Notes under the pieces: generated by a model
The model's input: the letters and a program-made list of their open reading frames with translations, nothing else
Databases searched by the model: none
Told to the model about the DNA's origin: nothing
Assembly (NCBI GenBank): GCA_026645575.1
Contig: JAPKMW010000029.1
Location: 1 to 64,000, forward strand
Origin: Caldilineaceae bacterium
GTDB taxonomy: Bacteria; Chloroflexota; Anaerolineae; Caldilineales; Caldilineaceae
Direction: 5' to 3'
DNA: 64,000 nucleotides
Translations under genes and position numbers: made by a program
Shown here: positions 41,070 through 49,097 of the stretch, piece by piece
Position numbering within the stretch: the first letter of the stretch is position 1
Layout of the letters: the number at the start of each line of letters is the position of its first letter

Positions 41070-42245
41070 TCAACAATTCTCCACCAATCGCTGATAATTG
41101 TTAACGGCGCCCGTGGTGCAGTCGATGGCGGCGAGCCAGGCGCCTTCAAAGTCGGGGGCGGCAACACCAAAGAGAGCCGGGGTGAGTTCTTCCCAAGTGG
41201 CGTAGCGCCCCCAAGCGGCCACCAGAAGCGGCACCTGGGCGCGTCCATAGTGGCGGCTGACATAATCCACGACGGTGGCAATCGCAATCACATGGCCGGG
41301 GTGGCGTGTCGCTTGGGTAGCGCCGTGGGCGTCCGTTTCCTCATCGGGATAAACTGGTGTGTCAAGCGGCGGCAGGTGGCGGGGCGCTTCCTGTACCAGC
41401 GTGCGCGGCAGTCGATCCGGAGATTGATCCAGGCCCGTGCATAAGAGGGGCAGGCGAATTTGCGCGGGGTGACTCATCCAAAGCGTATGCGCGGCGCAAA
41501 AGGAACTATACTGTTCGGGCAGCGGCAACGGCGCCGTTGGGGCGGTTGCCGGCAGATCAACATAGATCCAGCGCACCAAATCCGCTTGCCAGCGTCCTAA
41601 CGGCAGTTCCGCCTGCCAAAGCTGCCACAAGCGCAGCCCATCCAACAAAGGATAGCGCATGGCGTCAATGTGATGTTGGCGAACCACCTGCGCCAGGGTA
41701 TGATCGATCAAGAGTAGCGCCAGCGACTGGTGCAAGCGATCGCTTTCGCTCCAGGTGGTGGTGGGGTAGAGGGTTGGTGACGGCACGTCCAGCGTGGTAA
41801 AGACGCGCGGGCGATAGGGGGCGGTGGCAACGGTGCGGGTGGTCGTAACCATGATGGACAGGGGCGCCGTTGTCGTGACGGTCACGCCAAAGTCCTGTTG
41901 TAACGTGGTATAGAAGCGTTCCAGCCGCGGGGCAACCAGGGCCACGGTTTGGGCATCCCGTTGGGGAAAGTGGAAGACAAAATTGGCCGTTGCCAAGCGG
42001 CCCGTCGCTTCTTCTGTCATTGCCGGCAAGGCTTGCACTGGTGGGGTGACGACTGGCTCATCGGCTTGTGTCCGCCACCACCAACCGCCGATGCCTACGG
42101 CCAGCACCAAAACAACCCAGTACCCCCAGCCAAACCCACGGCTTGGCGGTGCTGCTGGAGCGGCCCGCGCCTGTAACTCTGCCCACTCAGCTTCACTTTC
42201 TGCCACATGCCATTCCATGATCGGTGGTTGCTTGCGCTTTGACAT
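41070..42245 (-). CDS. Membrane-anchored protein with degenerate peptidase MA-like domain
   Basis: 391 residues: cytoplasmic N-terminus, one span at about 42-58 (YWVVLVLAVGIGGWWW), then an extracytoplasmic domain. The C-terminal part (VVDYVSRHYGRAQVPLLVAA, PALFGVAAPDFEGAWLAAI) resembles the tail of peptidase MA-like gluzincins, but the HExxH zinc motif expected near residue 180 is replaced by LLIDHTLAQVV. Probably a non-catalytic descendant. The family match is by eye and tentative. Confidence 0.6.
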   Translation of the reverse strand: MSKRKQPPIMEWHVAESEAEWAELQARAAPAAPPSRGFGWGYWVVLVLAVGIGGWWWRTQADEPVVTPPVQALPAMTEEATGRLATANFVFHFPQRDAQTVALVAPRLERFYTTLQQDFGVTVTTTAPLSIMVTTTRTVATAPYRPRVFTTLDVPSPTLYPTTTWSESDRLHQSLALLLIDHTLAQVVRQHHIDAMRYPLLDGLRLWQLWQAELPLGRWQADLVRWIYVDLPATAPTAPLPLPEQYSSFCAAHTLWMSHPAQIRLPLLCTGLDQSPDRLPRTLVQEAPRHLPPLDTPVYPDEETDAHGATQATRHPGHVIAIATVVDYVSRHYGRAQVPLLVAAWGRYATWEELTPALFGVAAPDFEGAWLAAIDCTTGAVNNYQRLVENC

Positions 42246-42357
42246 TCTGCCCTTTCCTCAATTTTGCTCAATCTTTCCGTCTCTGAGGTGGAACAATTAC
42301 TGGTCGAAACCAGCCCGTCAACGCCTACTGATGAATAGCCACACCCTGGACCTACCA

Positions 42358-43017
42358 TCACTCTCTTTGCGACTGGTAAACCAGTGTCATGGCCGGCAGC
42401 GCCAGCAACTCACTGAGCATCATGGCCGTGGCGCCCCAGATGGTATGACCCTGAATCTGAAAGAAGGGGACATCAACGGTACGTCCGCGCAATTGCCAGG
42501 GTTCACGCCGGTAGTTGACGGGGTCGAGCAATGCGGCCAATGGTGTTTCGATCAGCGCGGCCACTTCCCGTTGGTCAATTTGAAAGTGGGGCGGCTGCGC
42601 CATCCAGGCCACGGTGGGTTGCACCAGATAGTTGCTGGCAAAGACATAGAGCGGGCTAAGTTGTCCCAGGATGGTAATCGGCGCCAGGGCAATGCCAATC
42701 TCTTCGTGCGCTTCCCGTAAAGCCGTGGCCGTAATATCCGGGTCGCCCACCTCCTGCCCACCGCCGGGAAAACCGACCTGTCCACTGTGGACGCCATCAT
42801 AGGTCGGGCGCAAAATCAACGGCAAGTAGGGTTGATCGTCCACCGGGTAAAACAACACAAGAACGCCACCCCGCCGAGCATCGGCCGGCAGTTGGTCATA
42901 CGGTTCGGCGCCGGGGCGCGGTTGGGGCGCCATGCGATATTGGGCGTCCCGTCCCGGTAGAGGGCCTTGCAGATCGTGCGCCATTTGTTGAATAAAACGT
43001 GCAAAGAGATCGCTCAT
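42358..43017 (-). CDS. Nudix hydrolase, CoA pyrophosphatase type
   Basis: 219 residues with the CoAse-type Nudix region: GQVGFPGGGQEVG followed by ATALREAHEEIGI (the REUxEExGU core). Such NudL-like enzymes cleave coenzyme A and its thioesters to 3',5'-ADP and phosphopantetheine. The ATG at 43017 overlaps the stop of rlmI (ATGA), so the genes are coupled. Confidence 0.88.
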   Translation of the reverse strand: MSDLFARFIQQMAHDLQGPLPGRDAQYRMAPQPRPGAEPYDQLPADARRGGVLVLFYPVDDQPYLPLILRPTYDGVHSGQVGFPGGGQEVGDPDITATALREAHEEIGIALAPITILGQLSPLYVFASNYLVQPTVAWMAQPPHFQIDQREVAALIETPLAALLDPVNYRREPWQLRGRTVDVPFFQIQGHTIWGATAMMLSELLALPAMTLVYQSQRE

Positions 43018-44228
43018 AAAACTCGACAAATCAACCCTTTCAAATATTCACCCTCGGGAAAAGTGATGGCGACCGGGTGATCATTGCCCTGCCGCAACCA
43101 CTCCATCACCTGCACCGACCGTCGCGCATCCACCGCCGCACCAAAGACCACCTTCTGAAAGAGATCGGCGCTGACCAGCCCGCTACAACTAAAGGTCGCC
43201 AGGATACCCCCCGGTTTGATCAACCCCAATGCCAGCAGATTAATGTCTTTGTAACCCCGCAACGCCCGCTCCAGATTGCCGCGGGATTGGACAAATTTGG
43301 GCGGGTCGAGGATGATCACGTCAAACGGTTCTACCCGTTCCGCCCGCCAATCACGCAGAACCGTGAAGACATCGCCAGCGATTTGCTCGGCCTGTTGATC
43401 AGGATCAAAACCGTTGAGCCGCAGGTGGATTTCACCAACGGTTAAGGCATCCACGCTGGTATCAATGTTGGTGACATGGTGCGCACCCGCCGCCAGCGCA
43501 TGAACGGCAAAAGCTGCGGTGTAACTAAACGCATTCAGCACACGCCCACCCTGACAATAGGCCGCCACCCGCCGTCGGTTGTCGCGCTGGTCGGTATAAA
43601 AGCCGCTTTTCTGCCCATGCGTCAGATCAACCTGATAGCGAAAGCCGGATTCCTGAATGTCAACCGGGCCGGTCGGCGCGCTACCGACCAGTAACCCGGT
43701 GGCCTCGGCCAGCCCTTCTTGCCGGCGCAGGGCGAGATCGCTCCGTTCGATCACCCCGCGACAGCCAGTCAGCGCCAGCAATTGTTCGGCTAGATCCTGT
43801 TTCCGCTGATCCATACCCAGTGTACCCACTTGCATGACCAGGTAATCCGCATACTGATCGACGACCAGACCGGGCAAATAGTCACTCTCGCCATTGACCA
43901 GCCGGTAGGCATTGGTCGTCGCATCGGCGATGAAGGCGCGACGCAGCGCAAGGGCGCGCTGCAATCGGCGCTCCCAAAAGACCGCATCAATGGCTTCATC
44001 CGGCTGCCAACTGAGCAAGCGTACCTGGATCTGACTCTTCCGGTTCAGGTAGCCACGCGCCAACCACTCGCCCTCTGCCGAACGGACATCGACCAGTTCG
44101 CCATCGGCGACACCGGCTGGTAGTTGTTGGATAGCGCCGCTAAAGATCCAGGGATGCTGTTGCCGCACCGGTTTTTCCCGCCCGGCTTTGACGATCACGG
44201 CCATGTCACGATTCGCTGTTTGCTTCAT
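43014..44228 (-). CDS. rlmI: 23S rRNA (cytosine) methyltransferase RlmI-like
   Basis: 404 residues. PUA domain at the N-terminus (REKPVRQQHPWIFSGAIQQL), an EEHEE-like middle and a Rossmann methyltransferase with LNAFSYTAAFAVHAL, VIILDPPKF and the catalytic cysteine in ATFSCSG. RlmI methylates C1962 of 23S rRNA in E. coli; the exact target here is inferred. Start is uncertain: the ATG at 44228 overlaps the upstream small gene, while the ATG at 44204 lies one base after that gene's stop and begins the conserved part. Confidence 0.9.
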   Translation of the reverse strand: MKQTANRDMAVIVKAGREKPVRQQHPWIFSGAIQQLPAGVADGELVDVRSAEGEWLARGYLNRKSQIQVRLLSWQPDEAIDAVFWERRLQRALALRRAFIADATTNAYRLVNGESDYLPGLVVDQYADYLVMQVGTLGMDQRKQDLAEQLLALTGCRGVIERSDLALRRQEGLAEATGLLVGSAPTGPVDIQESGFRYQVDLTHGQKSGFYTDQRDNRRRVAAYCQGGRVLNAFSYTAAFAVHALAAGAHHVTNIDTSVDALTVGEIHLRLNGFDPDQQAEQIAGDVFTVLRDWRAERVEPFDVIILDPPKFVQSRGNLERALRGYKDINLLALGLIKPGGILATFSCSGLVSADLFQKVVFGAAVDARRSVQVMEWLRQGNDHPVAITFPEGEYLKGLICRVL

Positions 44229-44445
44229 CGCGCCCTACCTTTTCCAGTTCCCAGCCATAGTCATTAATGGTCACGCGCAGATCCGGCAACGTGACTACCT
44301 TACTGATCGGATCATACGAAAAGTCTACTTCCCCCGTCGGCGTCGTCAACACCCCGGTCACGCGCGCCGATGATCGCTCCTTAAAGCGCACCTTGTACCC
44401 CTTGTAGATCACCCAATGGGTTAACGGCTTCACAGTAAACCCCAT
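44206..44445 (-). CDS. Small unknown protein upstream of rlmI
   Basis: 79 residues from the ATG at 44445, which has GGGGA about six bases upstream; two earlier in-frame starts (44457, 44472) are poorer or lie in a repeat. Beta-rich sequence (HWVIYKGYKVRFKERSSARV, EVDFSYDPISKVVTLPDLRV) with no membrane span. It ends one base before the conserved rlmI start. Not recognised; an SH3-like or OB-like fold is possible. Confidence 0.5.
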   Translation of the reverse strand: MGFTVKPLTHWVIYKGYKVRFKERSSARVTGVLTTPTGEVDFSYDPISKVVTLPDLRVTINDYGWELEKVGRDEANSES

Positions 44446-44468
44446 GGTCTTCCCCATCTCCCCTAAAC

Positions 44469-44554
44469 TCAAGCGTCCCTACGGGACGTTCTGTCTTCTG
44501 TCTTCCTTCTAAATTCAAGCGTCCCTACGGGACGTTCTGTCTTCTGTTTTCCTT
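44469..44554. repeat. Tandem 40-base direct repeat with small hairpins
   Basis: Copies 44469-44508 and 44515-44554 differ at one base. Each holds a CGTCCC-TAC-GGGACG hairpin followed by TTCTGTCTTCTG. The tilS TAG stop and its last residues (ENRRQNVP) come from the second copy, and the first copy lies at the 5' end of the small gene. Confidence 0.8.
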
Positions 44555-46210
44555 AGCCCATCTTACCAATAACAGTTGCTGCGTTTGCTCGGTGATGCGG
44601 ACACGGTGGCTGGGTTGATAGCCACTGATCCAGAGGACTTCATCGTTGCGTTGATCGACGATGAGCGGCCAACCGGCCCGTAACGGGATCGATATTTTGC
44701 GGTCCGTAAAAAAATCACCTACGGTTTTGTGGTGTCCATTCATCCCCAGCGGCGCAACGTTGTAACCAGGGTGCGGCGTGGTCAACACGGGTTGACCGAC
44801 CTGCTCGGCATCCATGTAAATCTGCCACCCATCGACCCTTGTGCGCCAATCCGGGGGCAGCGTTTGGATGGGCAACTGGGTTACGGACAACGTCCACCCG
44901 TTATCCAACCGGATGCTGCCGTTGATAGGCAAAGGCAATGCACCCACTGTTGTTCGCCAAGGTTGCGCTAGAAAAGGGTGGGTCGGCGCAAAGGGCAGCG
45001 CGTCCAACCGGTGAAGACTCAGGCGGGGCGGCGTGTTACCGATGGCGCCGGCGCTGCTCCAAGTGACATCGCCCAGCAGCGAATGTGGCCCGCTGGTTGT
45101 CAACGGGGACTGGACTGCTGCGACCAACGTCTCAATCTGGGCGAAGTCGGGGGTCAACAATTGTTGGGTTACGCAATGGCAGGCTTCCCGCAGAACGCCC
45201 CGTTGCGCCGCCACCGATAGCTGGCTTAATTTTGCCACATCCAAAACCATACGGTCCGGCGCCGTTGCCGTCTGCGCTGCCCGACTTTGTGCTTGCCATG
45301 TCTGAAATGCTGCTGGCGTCCAATCCGGTTCGAGCAGCACGGAAAGTAGCGCTTCCTGATCCAACGTTTGTAAACGGTCGGCTTCCGCTTGCAGAATGGC
45401 GGCGGTGCGCGCCAGCGTTTGTGCGACATTGCCATTGATCGTTGCCAGCGCCGGCAGCACGCTGTGGCGTAACCGGTTGCGCACAAAGCGTTGATCCTGG
45501 TTGGTGCTATCCTCGCGCCAGCTTAGCGCGGCTGTCCGTAAGTAGCGTAGCAGATCCGCCCGTTGTACGCCCAAAAACGGTCTGACAAGGTGGAGGCGTC
45601 GTTGCTGTTGGTCGGCGGGGGCGTCCGGCCAGAGATCGCCGACCCAGCGCACGGCGCGCCAACGCATCCCGCTCAGCCCAGACAAACCACTGCCCCGCAC
45701 CAGATGAAGCAAGAGCGTCTCCGCCTGGTCATCGGCATGATGGGCCAGCGCAATGATCGGTTTCTGTGCCGGCGGTGTAACTTGTAGCGCGACCTCTGTT
45801 AGAAAACGGTAACGCGCTTGCCGACCGGCGGCTTCTACGCCGTCGTCGCTAGCCGTTAGGGCGCCAGTGGGCAACTGCCGGTGATGAAAAGGCAACTGCC
45901 ATTGGGCGGCCAACGCTGCCACAAAGTGGGCGTCGGCGGCTGATTCCGGGCGTAAGTTGTGATCCAGATGGGCGACATGCAGGGTCAACTGCCAGGTCGG
46001 AGCCAAGGTACGTAACACAGATAACAGCGCCACGCTATCGGCGCCGCCGCTGACGGCCACTACCACCGGTTGGGGTTGTGCGGACGTTGTTGGAAAAAGC
46101 TGATGGTGCGCCTGCACAGCCTGACATTGTTGTACCAACGGATCTGGTTGTCGCAATCGATCAGGCGACGGTAGGGTGCTTTGCGCCGGTAACGCGTGAT
46201 GACTTTTCAT
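44525..46210 (-). CDS. tilS: tRNA(Ile)-lysidine synthase
   Basis: 561 residues. PP-loop SGGADS at residues 54-59 (from the ATG at 46210), then the AHLDHNLRPES and ALAHHADDQAETLLLHLVRG motifs of TilS and a C-terminal TilS substrate-binding domain. It converts C34 of tRNA-Ile(CAU) to lysidine. The frame continues upstream across the promoter, but the ATG at 46210 is just downstream of a TATAAT, so the true mRNA is likely leaderless. The C-terminal residues come from a direct repeat. Confidence 0.95.
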   Translation of the reverse strand: MKSHHALPAQSTLPSPDRLRQPDPLVQQCQAVQAHHQLFPTTSAQPQPVVVAVSGGADSVALLSVLRTLAPTWQLTLHVAHLDHNLRPESAADAHFVAALAAQWQLPFHHRQLPTGALTASDDGVEAAGRQARYRFLTEVALQVTPPAQKPIIALAHHADDQAETLLLHLVRGSGLSGLSGMRWRAVRWVGDLWPDAPADQQQRRLHLVRPFLGVQRADLLRYLRTAALSWREDSTNQDQRFVRNRLRHSVLPALATINGNVAQTLARTAAILQAEADRLQTLDQEALLSVLLEPDWTPAAFQTWQAQSRAAQTATAPDRMVLDVAKLSQLSVAAQRGVLREACHCVTQQLLTPDFAQIETLVAAVQSPLTTSGPHSLLGDVTWSSAGAIGNTPPRLSLHRLDALPFAPTHPFLAQPWRTTVGALPLPINGSIRLDNGWTLSVTQLPIQTLPPDWRTRVDGWQIYMDAEQVGQPVLTTPHPGYNVAPLGMNGHHKTVGDFFTDRKISIPLRAGWPLIVDQRNDEVLWISGYQPSHRVRITEQTQQLLLVRWAKENRRQNVP

Positions 46211-46217
46211 GCGGCTG

Positions 46218-46226
46218 ATTATACCA
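46218..46226 (-). promoter_or_regulatory. Extended -10 promoter of tilS
   Basis: On the minus strand TGGTATAAT (extended -10, TGn followed by TATAAT) ends eight bases before the ATG at 46210. No good -35 is seen, as usual for extended -10 promoters. The transcription start would be at or next to the A of the ATG. Confidence 0.65.
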
Positions 46227-46268
46227 TAACGATAAATAGAGAATGCTTTTTTGTTCGTATCGTGCTTA

Positions 46269-46277
46269 TGGTATAAT
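46269..46277 (+). promoter_or_regulatory. Extended -10 promoter of the mreB operon
   Basis: On the plus strand TTATGGTATAATGA, the same extended -10 sequence that drives tilS on the other strand, 43 bases away. The predicted start near 46284 leaves about 140 untranslated bases before mreB. The mirrored pair indicates a divergent promoter unit for tilS and the cell-shape operon. Confidence 0.6.
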
Positions 46278-46426
46278 GACAAGCACATTGTCCTTTGCGT
46301 GTTCTGGGCGCGCTTTGTCCGTAAGAAATTTGTCTATAAGAAATTTATTTGTAAGAAATAGAATAGAAAAACTGTTACGAACAAAGCATGGTGGACAAAA
46401 CCTTGTAAGTAGGAGATGAATCATCT

Positions 46427-47497
46427 GTGAATAATCCATTCGATTGGCTGCTCGGCCTTTTCTCGCTCGACATCGGGATCGATCTGGGCACCGCGAATAC
46501 GTTGGTCCACGTCAAAAATCGCGGCATTATCATTAACGAACCGTCTATTGTGGCGATTGACCGATCTTCGCGGCGGCGCGCCGTGGTGAAGGCGATTGGA
46601 AATGACGCAAAAGAGATGGTGGGGCGGACACCGGCCCATATCGTGGCCGTGCGCCCCTTGCAAGACGGGGTAATCTCAGATTTTGATGTTACCGAACGCA
46701 TGATTCACCATTTTATCGGTAAAGTCCATGGCAATCGCGCCTTTGGCGCCGCCCGCCCGCGTGTGGTGGTTGGCATTCCATCGGGGGTAACGGAAGTGGA
46801 AAAGCGCGCCGTCCGCGATGCGGCCATTAGCGCCGGCGCTCGTGAAGCAGGTCTCGTGGAAGAGCCAATGGCGGCGGCCATCGGCGCCGGTCTCCCCGTC
46901 ACCGAATCGGTCGGTTCGATGATTGTGGACATTGGCGGTGGCACCACCGAAGTAGCGGTCATCTCGCTGGGCGGTATTGTTGTCTCCCGCTCCATTCGCG
47001 TGGCCGGCGACGAGATGAATGAAGACATCATGAGCTATTCCCGCCAGAAATATAGCCTGCTCATCGGCGAGCGCATGGCTGAACGCTGCAAGATCGAAAT
47101 TGGCTCGGCCTACCCCATGGAACAAGAACGCACGATGATCTTGCGCGGCCGCAATCTGGTGACCGGCTTGCCGGAAGCAATTGAGGTCAGCTCGGTGGAA
47201 ATTCGCGAAGCGCTCTCCGGCTCAGTACAGGTCATTGTCGATGCCGTCAAGGCGACGCTGGATGAAACCCCGCCCGAATTGGTGGCCGACTTAATGGAAT
47301 ATGGCATTGTGTTGGCCGGCGGCGGCGCCCTGTTGCATGGCCTGGCGCAACGTTTGCAAGACGAAACCCGCATGCACGTCTACGTTGCCGACAACCCATT
47401 GACCGCCGTCGTTATGGGCACCGGCATGATCCTGGAAAAACCCGAATTCTATCGAGAAACGCTGACCAGTATGCAGCGGAAGAGTACGGTGCGGTAG
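46427..47497 (+). CDS. mreB: Rod shape-determining protein MreB
   Basis: 356-residue bacterial actin that organises lateral cell-wall synthesis. N-terminal phosphate loop DIGIDLGTANTLVHVK, a VEEPMAAAIGAG segment, IVDIGGGTTEVAVISLGGIV and LAGGGALLHGLAQRL of the actin fold are present. It starts at GTG with AGGAG eleven bases upstream. First gene of the mre-pbp2-min-rodA cluster, followed by a GGATATTG hairpin before mreC. Confidence 0.97.
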   Translation: MNNPFDWLLGLFSLDIGIDLGTANTLVHVKNRGIIINEPSIVAIDRSSRRRAVVKAIGNDAKEMVGRTPAHIVAVRPLQDGVISDFDVTERMIHHFIGKVHGNRAFGAARPRVVVGIPSGVTEVEKRAVRDAAISAGAREAGLVEEPMAAAIGAGLPVTESVGSMIVDIGGGTTEVAVISLGGIVVSRSIRVAGDEMNEDIMSYSRQKYSLLIGERMAERCKIEIGSAYPMEQERTMILRGRNLVTGLPEAIEVSSVEIREALSGSVQVIVDAVKATLDETPPELVADLMEYGIVLAGGGALLHGLAQRLQDETRMHVYVADNPLTAVVMGTGMILEKPEFYRETLTSMQRKSTVR

Positions 47498-47504
47498 GGA
47501 ATAG

Positions 47505-47567
47505 ATATTGGATATTAGGTATTAGGTATTCGGTACGAAATCTTCACCAATACCTAATATCCAATAT
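47505..47567. repeat. 19-bp hairpin between mreB and mreC
   Basis: ATATTGGATATTAGGTATT (47505-47523) and 47549-47567 are exact reverse complements; loop 25 bases with further TATTCGG words. Same word family as the repeat inside the YfhO-like gene. It would give mRNA structure between mreB and the rest of the operon. Confidence 0.8.
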
Positions 47568-47583
47568 ACTTGCTGAAAGAACC

Positions 47584-48552
47584 ATGATCCGAAACACCGA
47601 ACGACGACCGCGCGCACCGGGAGAACTGGGCATCCGTATTGTCATCCTGGTGCTGGCGGCGTTGTTGTTGATGGCGCTGCAATTGACCGGGCAGTTGCAA
47701 TCGTTGCGCAGCGCCATCAGCTTTGTTACGGCGCCGGCGCAACTAGGGGCGACTGGTTTTGCGCGCACCATCACCGACGCGGTCGATTTTGTGTTAGAAC
47801 TGGGCGTGTTACGGCAACGAGTGAATGAGCTGGAGCAGATCAACGCCGGTCTGCGCGCCGAAAACTTTTCCTTACGCGAAGTCGAACAAGAAAATGAGCG
47901 GATGCGGCGCATCCTGGCCTTTGCCCAAACCCGCCCGGGTTTGGAATTGCGCGGCGCGCAGATTATTGCCCGTGTCATCGGCCAGGAAAGCACCAACTTT
48001 CTCGAATATATTGAAATCGATCTGGGGGCGAGCCACAACATTGCCATAGGAATGCCGGTGGTGACGGAACAGGGGTTGGTTGGTCGTATTAGTGAAGTAA
48101 ATAACGTTACCTCCAAGGTTTTGTTGATCACCGACCCCAGCAGCGCGGTCAATGCGATCTTACAAAGTAGCCGGCTGAACGGCATTATTCAAGGCGCCCC
48201 CAATGGGGATCTGGTCATGGACTTTATTCCTCAAGGCCCCGTCTTCAGCGTAGGCGAAGTGGTTTTAACTTCCGGCATGGGGGTGCGGTTTCCCAGAGGG
48301 ATCCCGATTGGGCAGGTAGTTGAGCGGCGCCAGCGGGATATTGATATCTTTCAACAAGCGGTGGTGCGGCCCAACATTGATTTCAGCAGCCTGGAACTAG
48401 TGGCGATTGTCACCAACTTTGATCCGCAAGAAGAGGTGCCGGCCCTAAGCGAGACGCCCACCCCTGATCCGTCTGCACTCATCACCGGGACGACAGCATT
48501 GACGGCAACCAGTGCCATCACGGCCACAACACCAGTGACAACCAGCCCATGA
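47584..48552 (+). CDS. mreC: Rod shape-determining protein MreC
   Basis: 322 residues: cytoplasmic N-terminus, one span (VILVLAALLLMALQLTG), coiled coil (about 75-115, ELEQINAGLRAENFSLREVE) and two beta-barrel lobes (AQIIARVIGQESTNFLEYIE, GVRFPRGIPIGQVVERRQRD), then a Pro/Thr-rich tail. It links MreB to the wall synthases. Its TGA overlaps the mreD ATG (ATGA). Confidence 0.95.
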   Translation: MIRNTERRPRAPGELGIRIVILVLAALLLMALQLTGQLQSLRSAISFVTAPAQLGATGFARTITDAVDFVLELGVLRQRVNELEQINAGLRAENFSLREVEQENERMRRILAFAQTRPGLELRGAQIIARVIGQESTNFLEYIEIDLGASHNIAIGMPVVTEQGLVGRISEVNNVTSKVLLITDPSSAVNAILQSSRLNGIIQGAPNGDLVMDFIPQGPVFSVGEVVLTSGMGVRFPRGIPIGQVVERRQRDIDIFQQAVVRPNIDFSSLELVAIVTNFDPQEEVPALSETPTPDPSALITGTTALTATSAITATTPVTTSP

Positions 48553-49097
48553 ACGGCCATCGTCTACCACTTTACGTTATGCCCGCGCTGCTCTTGCTGA
48601 CGGCGCTTTTACAATCAACCGTGACTGTGCGCTTGGAACTGTGGGGCGTCAAGCCGGATTTAGTCTTGATCCTGGTGGTCATTAGCGCCTTGCTCTATGG
48701 CAGTAAGGCTGCGCTGGTCTGGGGGTTTCTGGGAGGGATCGGCGTGGATCTCTTTAGTGGCGGTCCGTTGGGCATCTCCAGCCTGGGGCTAATGCTGGTG
48801 GCGCTGGTTGCCGGTTTGGGCCATCGCACCCTTTCGCGCTATCATCTGCTGGTGCCGGTGAGCGCTGGCGCGCTAGGCACCTTGCTCTATGGGTTGGTTT
48901 ACATCGGTCTCTTAACTTTGCTGCGCGAAATTGCCGACCAAACCACCATTTTTGGAATCCTAGTGCTGCCGAATTACCAATTGCCCTTTTGGCCTACCGT
49001 GCAGGCTGTGGTTGTCCCGGCAACCCTCTATAATACCTTGCTTATACTCTTGGTGACACCGCTCCTCAATCGGATACCAGAAATTCAGGAGGCGTGA
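48549..49097 (+). CDS. mreD: Rod shape-determining protein MreD
   Basis: 182 residues, five to six membrane spans, with the MreD pattern (LQSTVTVRLELWGVKPDLVL, VWGFLGGIGVDLFSGGPLGI). It works with MreC in the elongation complex. ATGA overlap with mreC and TGATG overlap with the following PBP2 gene show a tightly packed operon. Confidence 0.93.
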   Translation: MNGHRLPLYVMPALLLLTALLQSTVTVRLELWGVKPDLVLILVVISALLYGSKAALVWGFLGGIGVDLFSGGPLGISSLGLMLVALVAGLGHRTLSRYHLLVPVSAGALGTLLYGLVYIGLLTLLREIADQTTIFGILVLPNYQLPFWPTVQAVVVPATLYNTLLILLVTPLLNRIPEIQEA

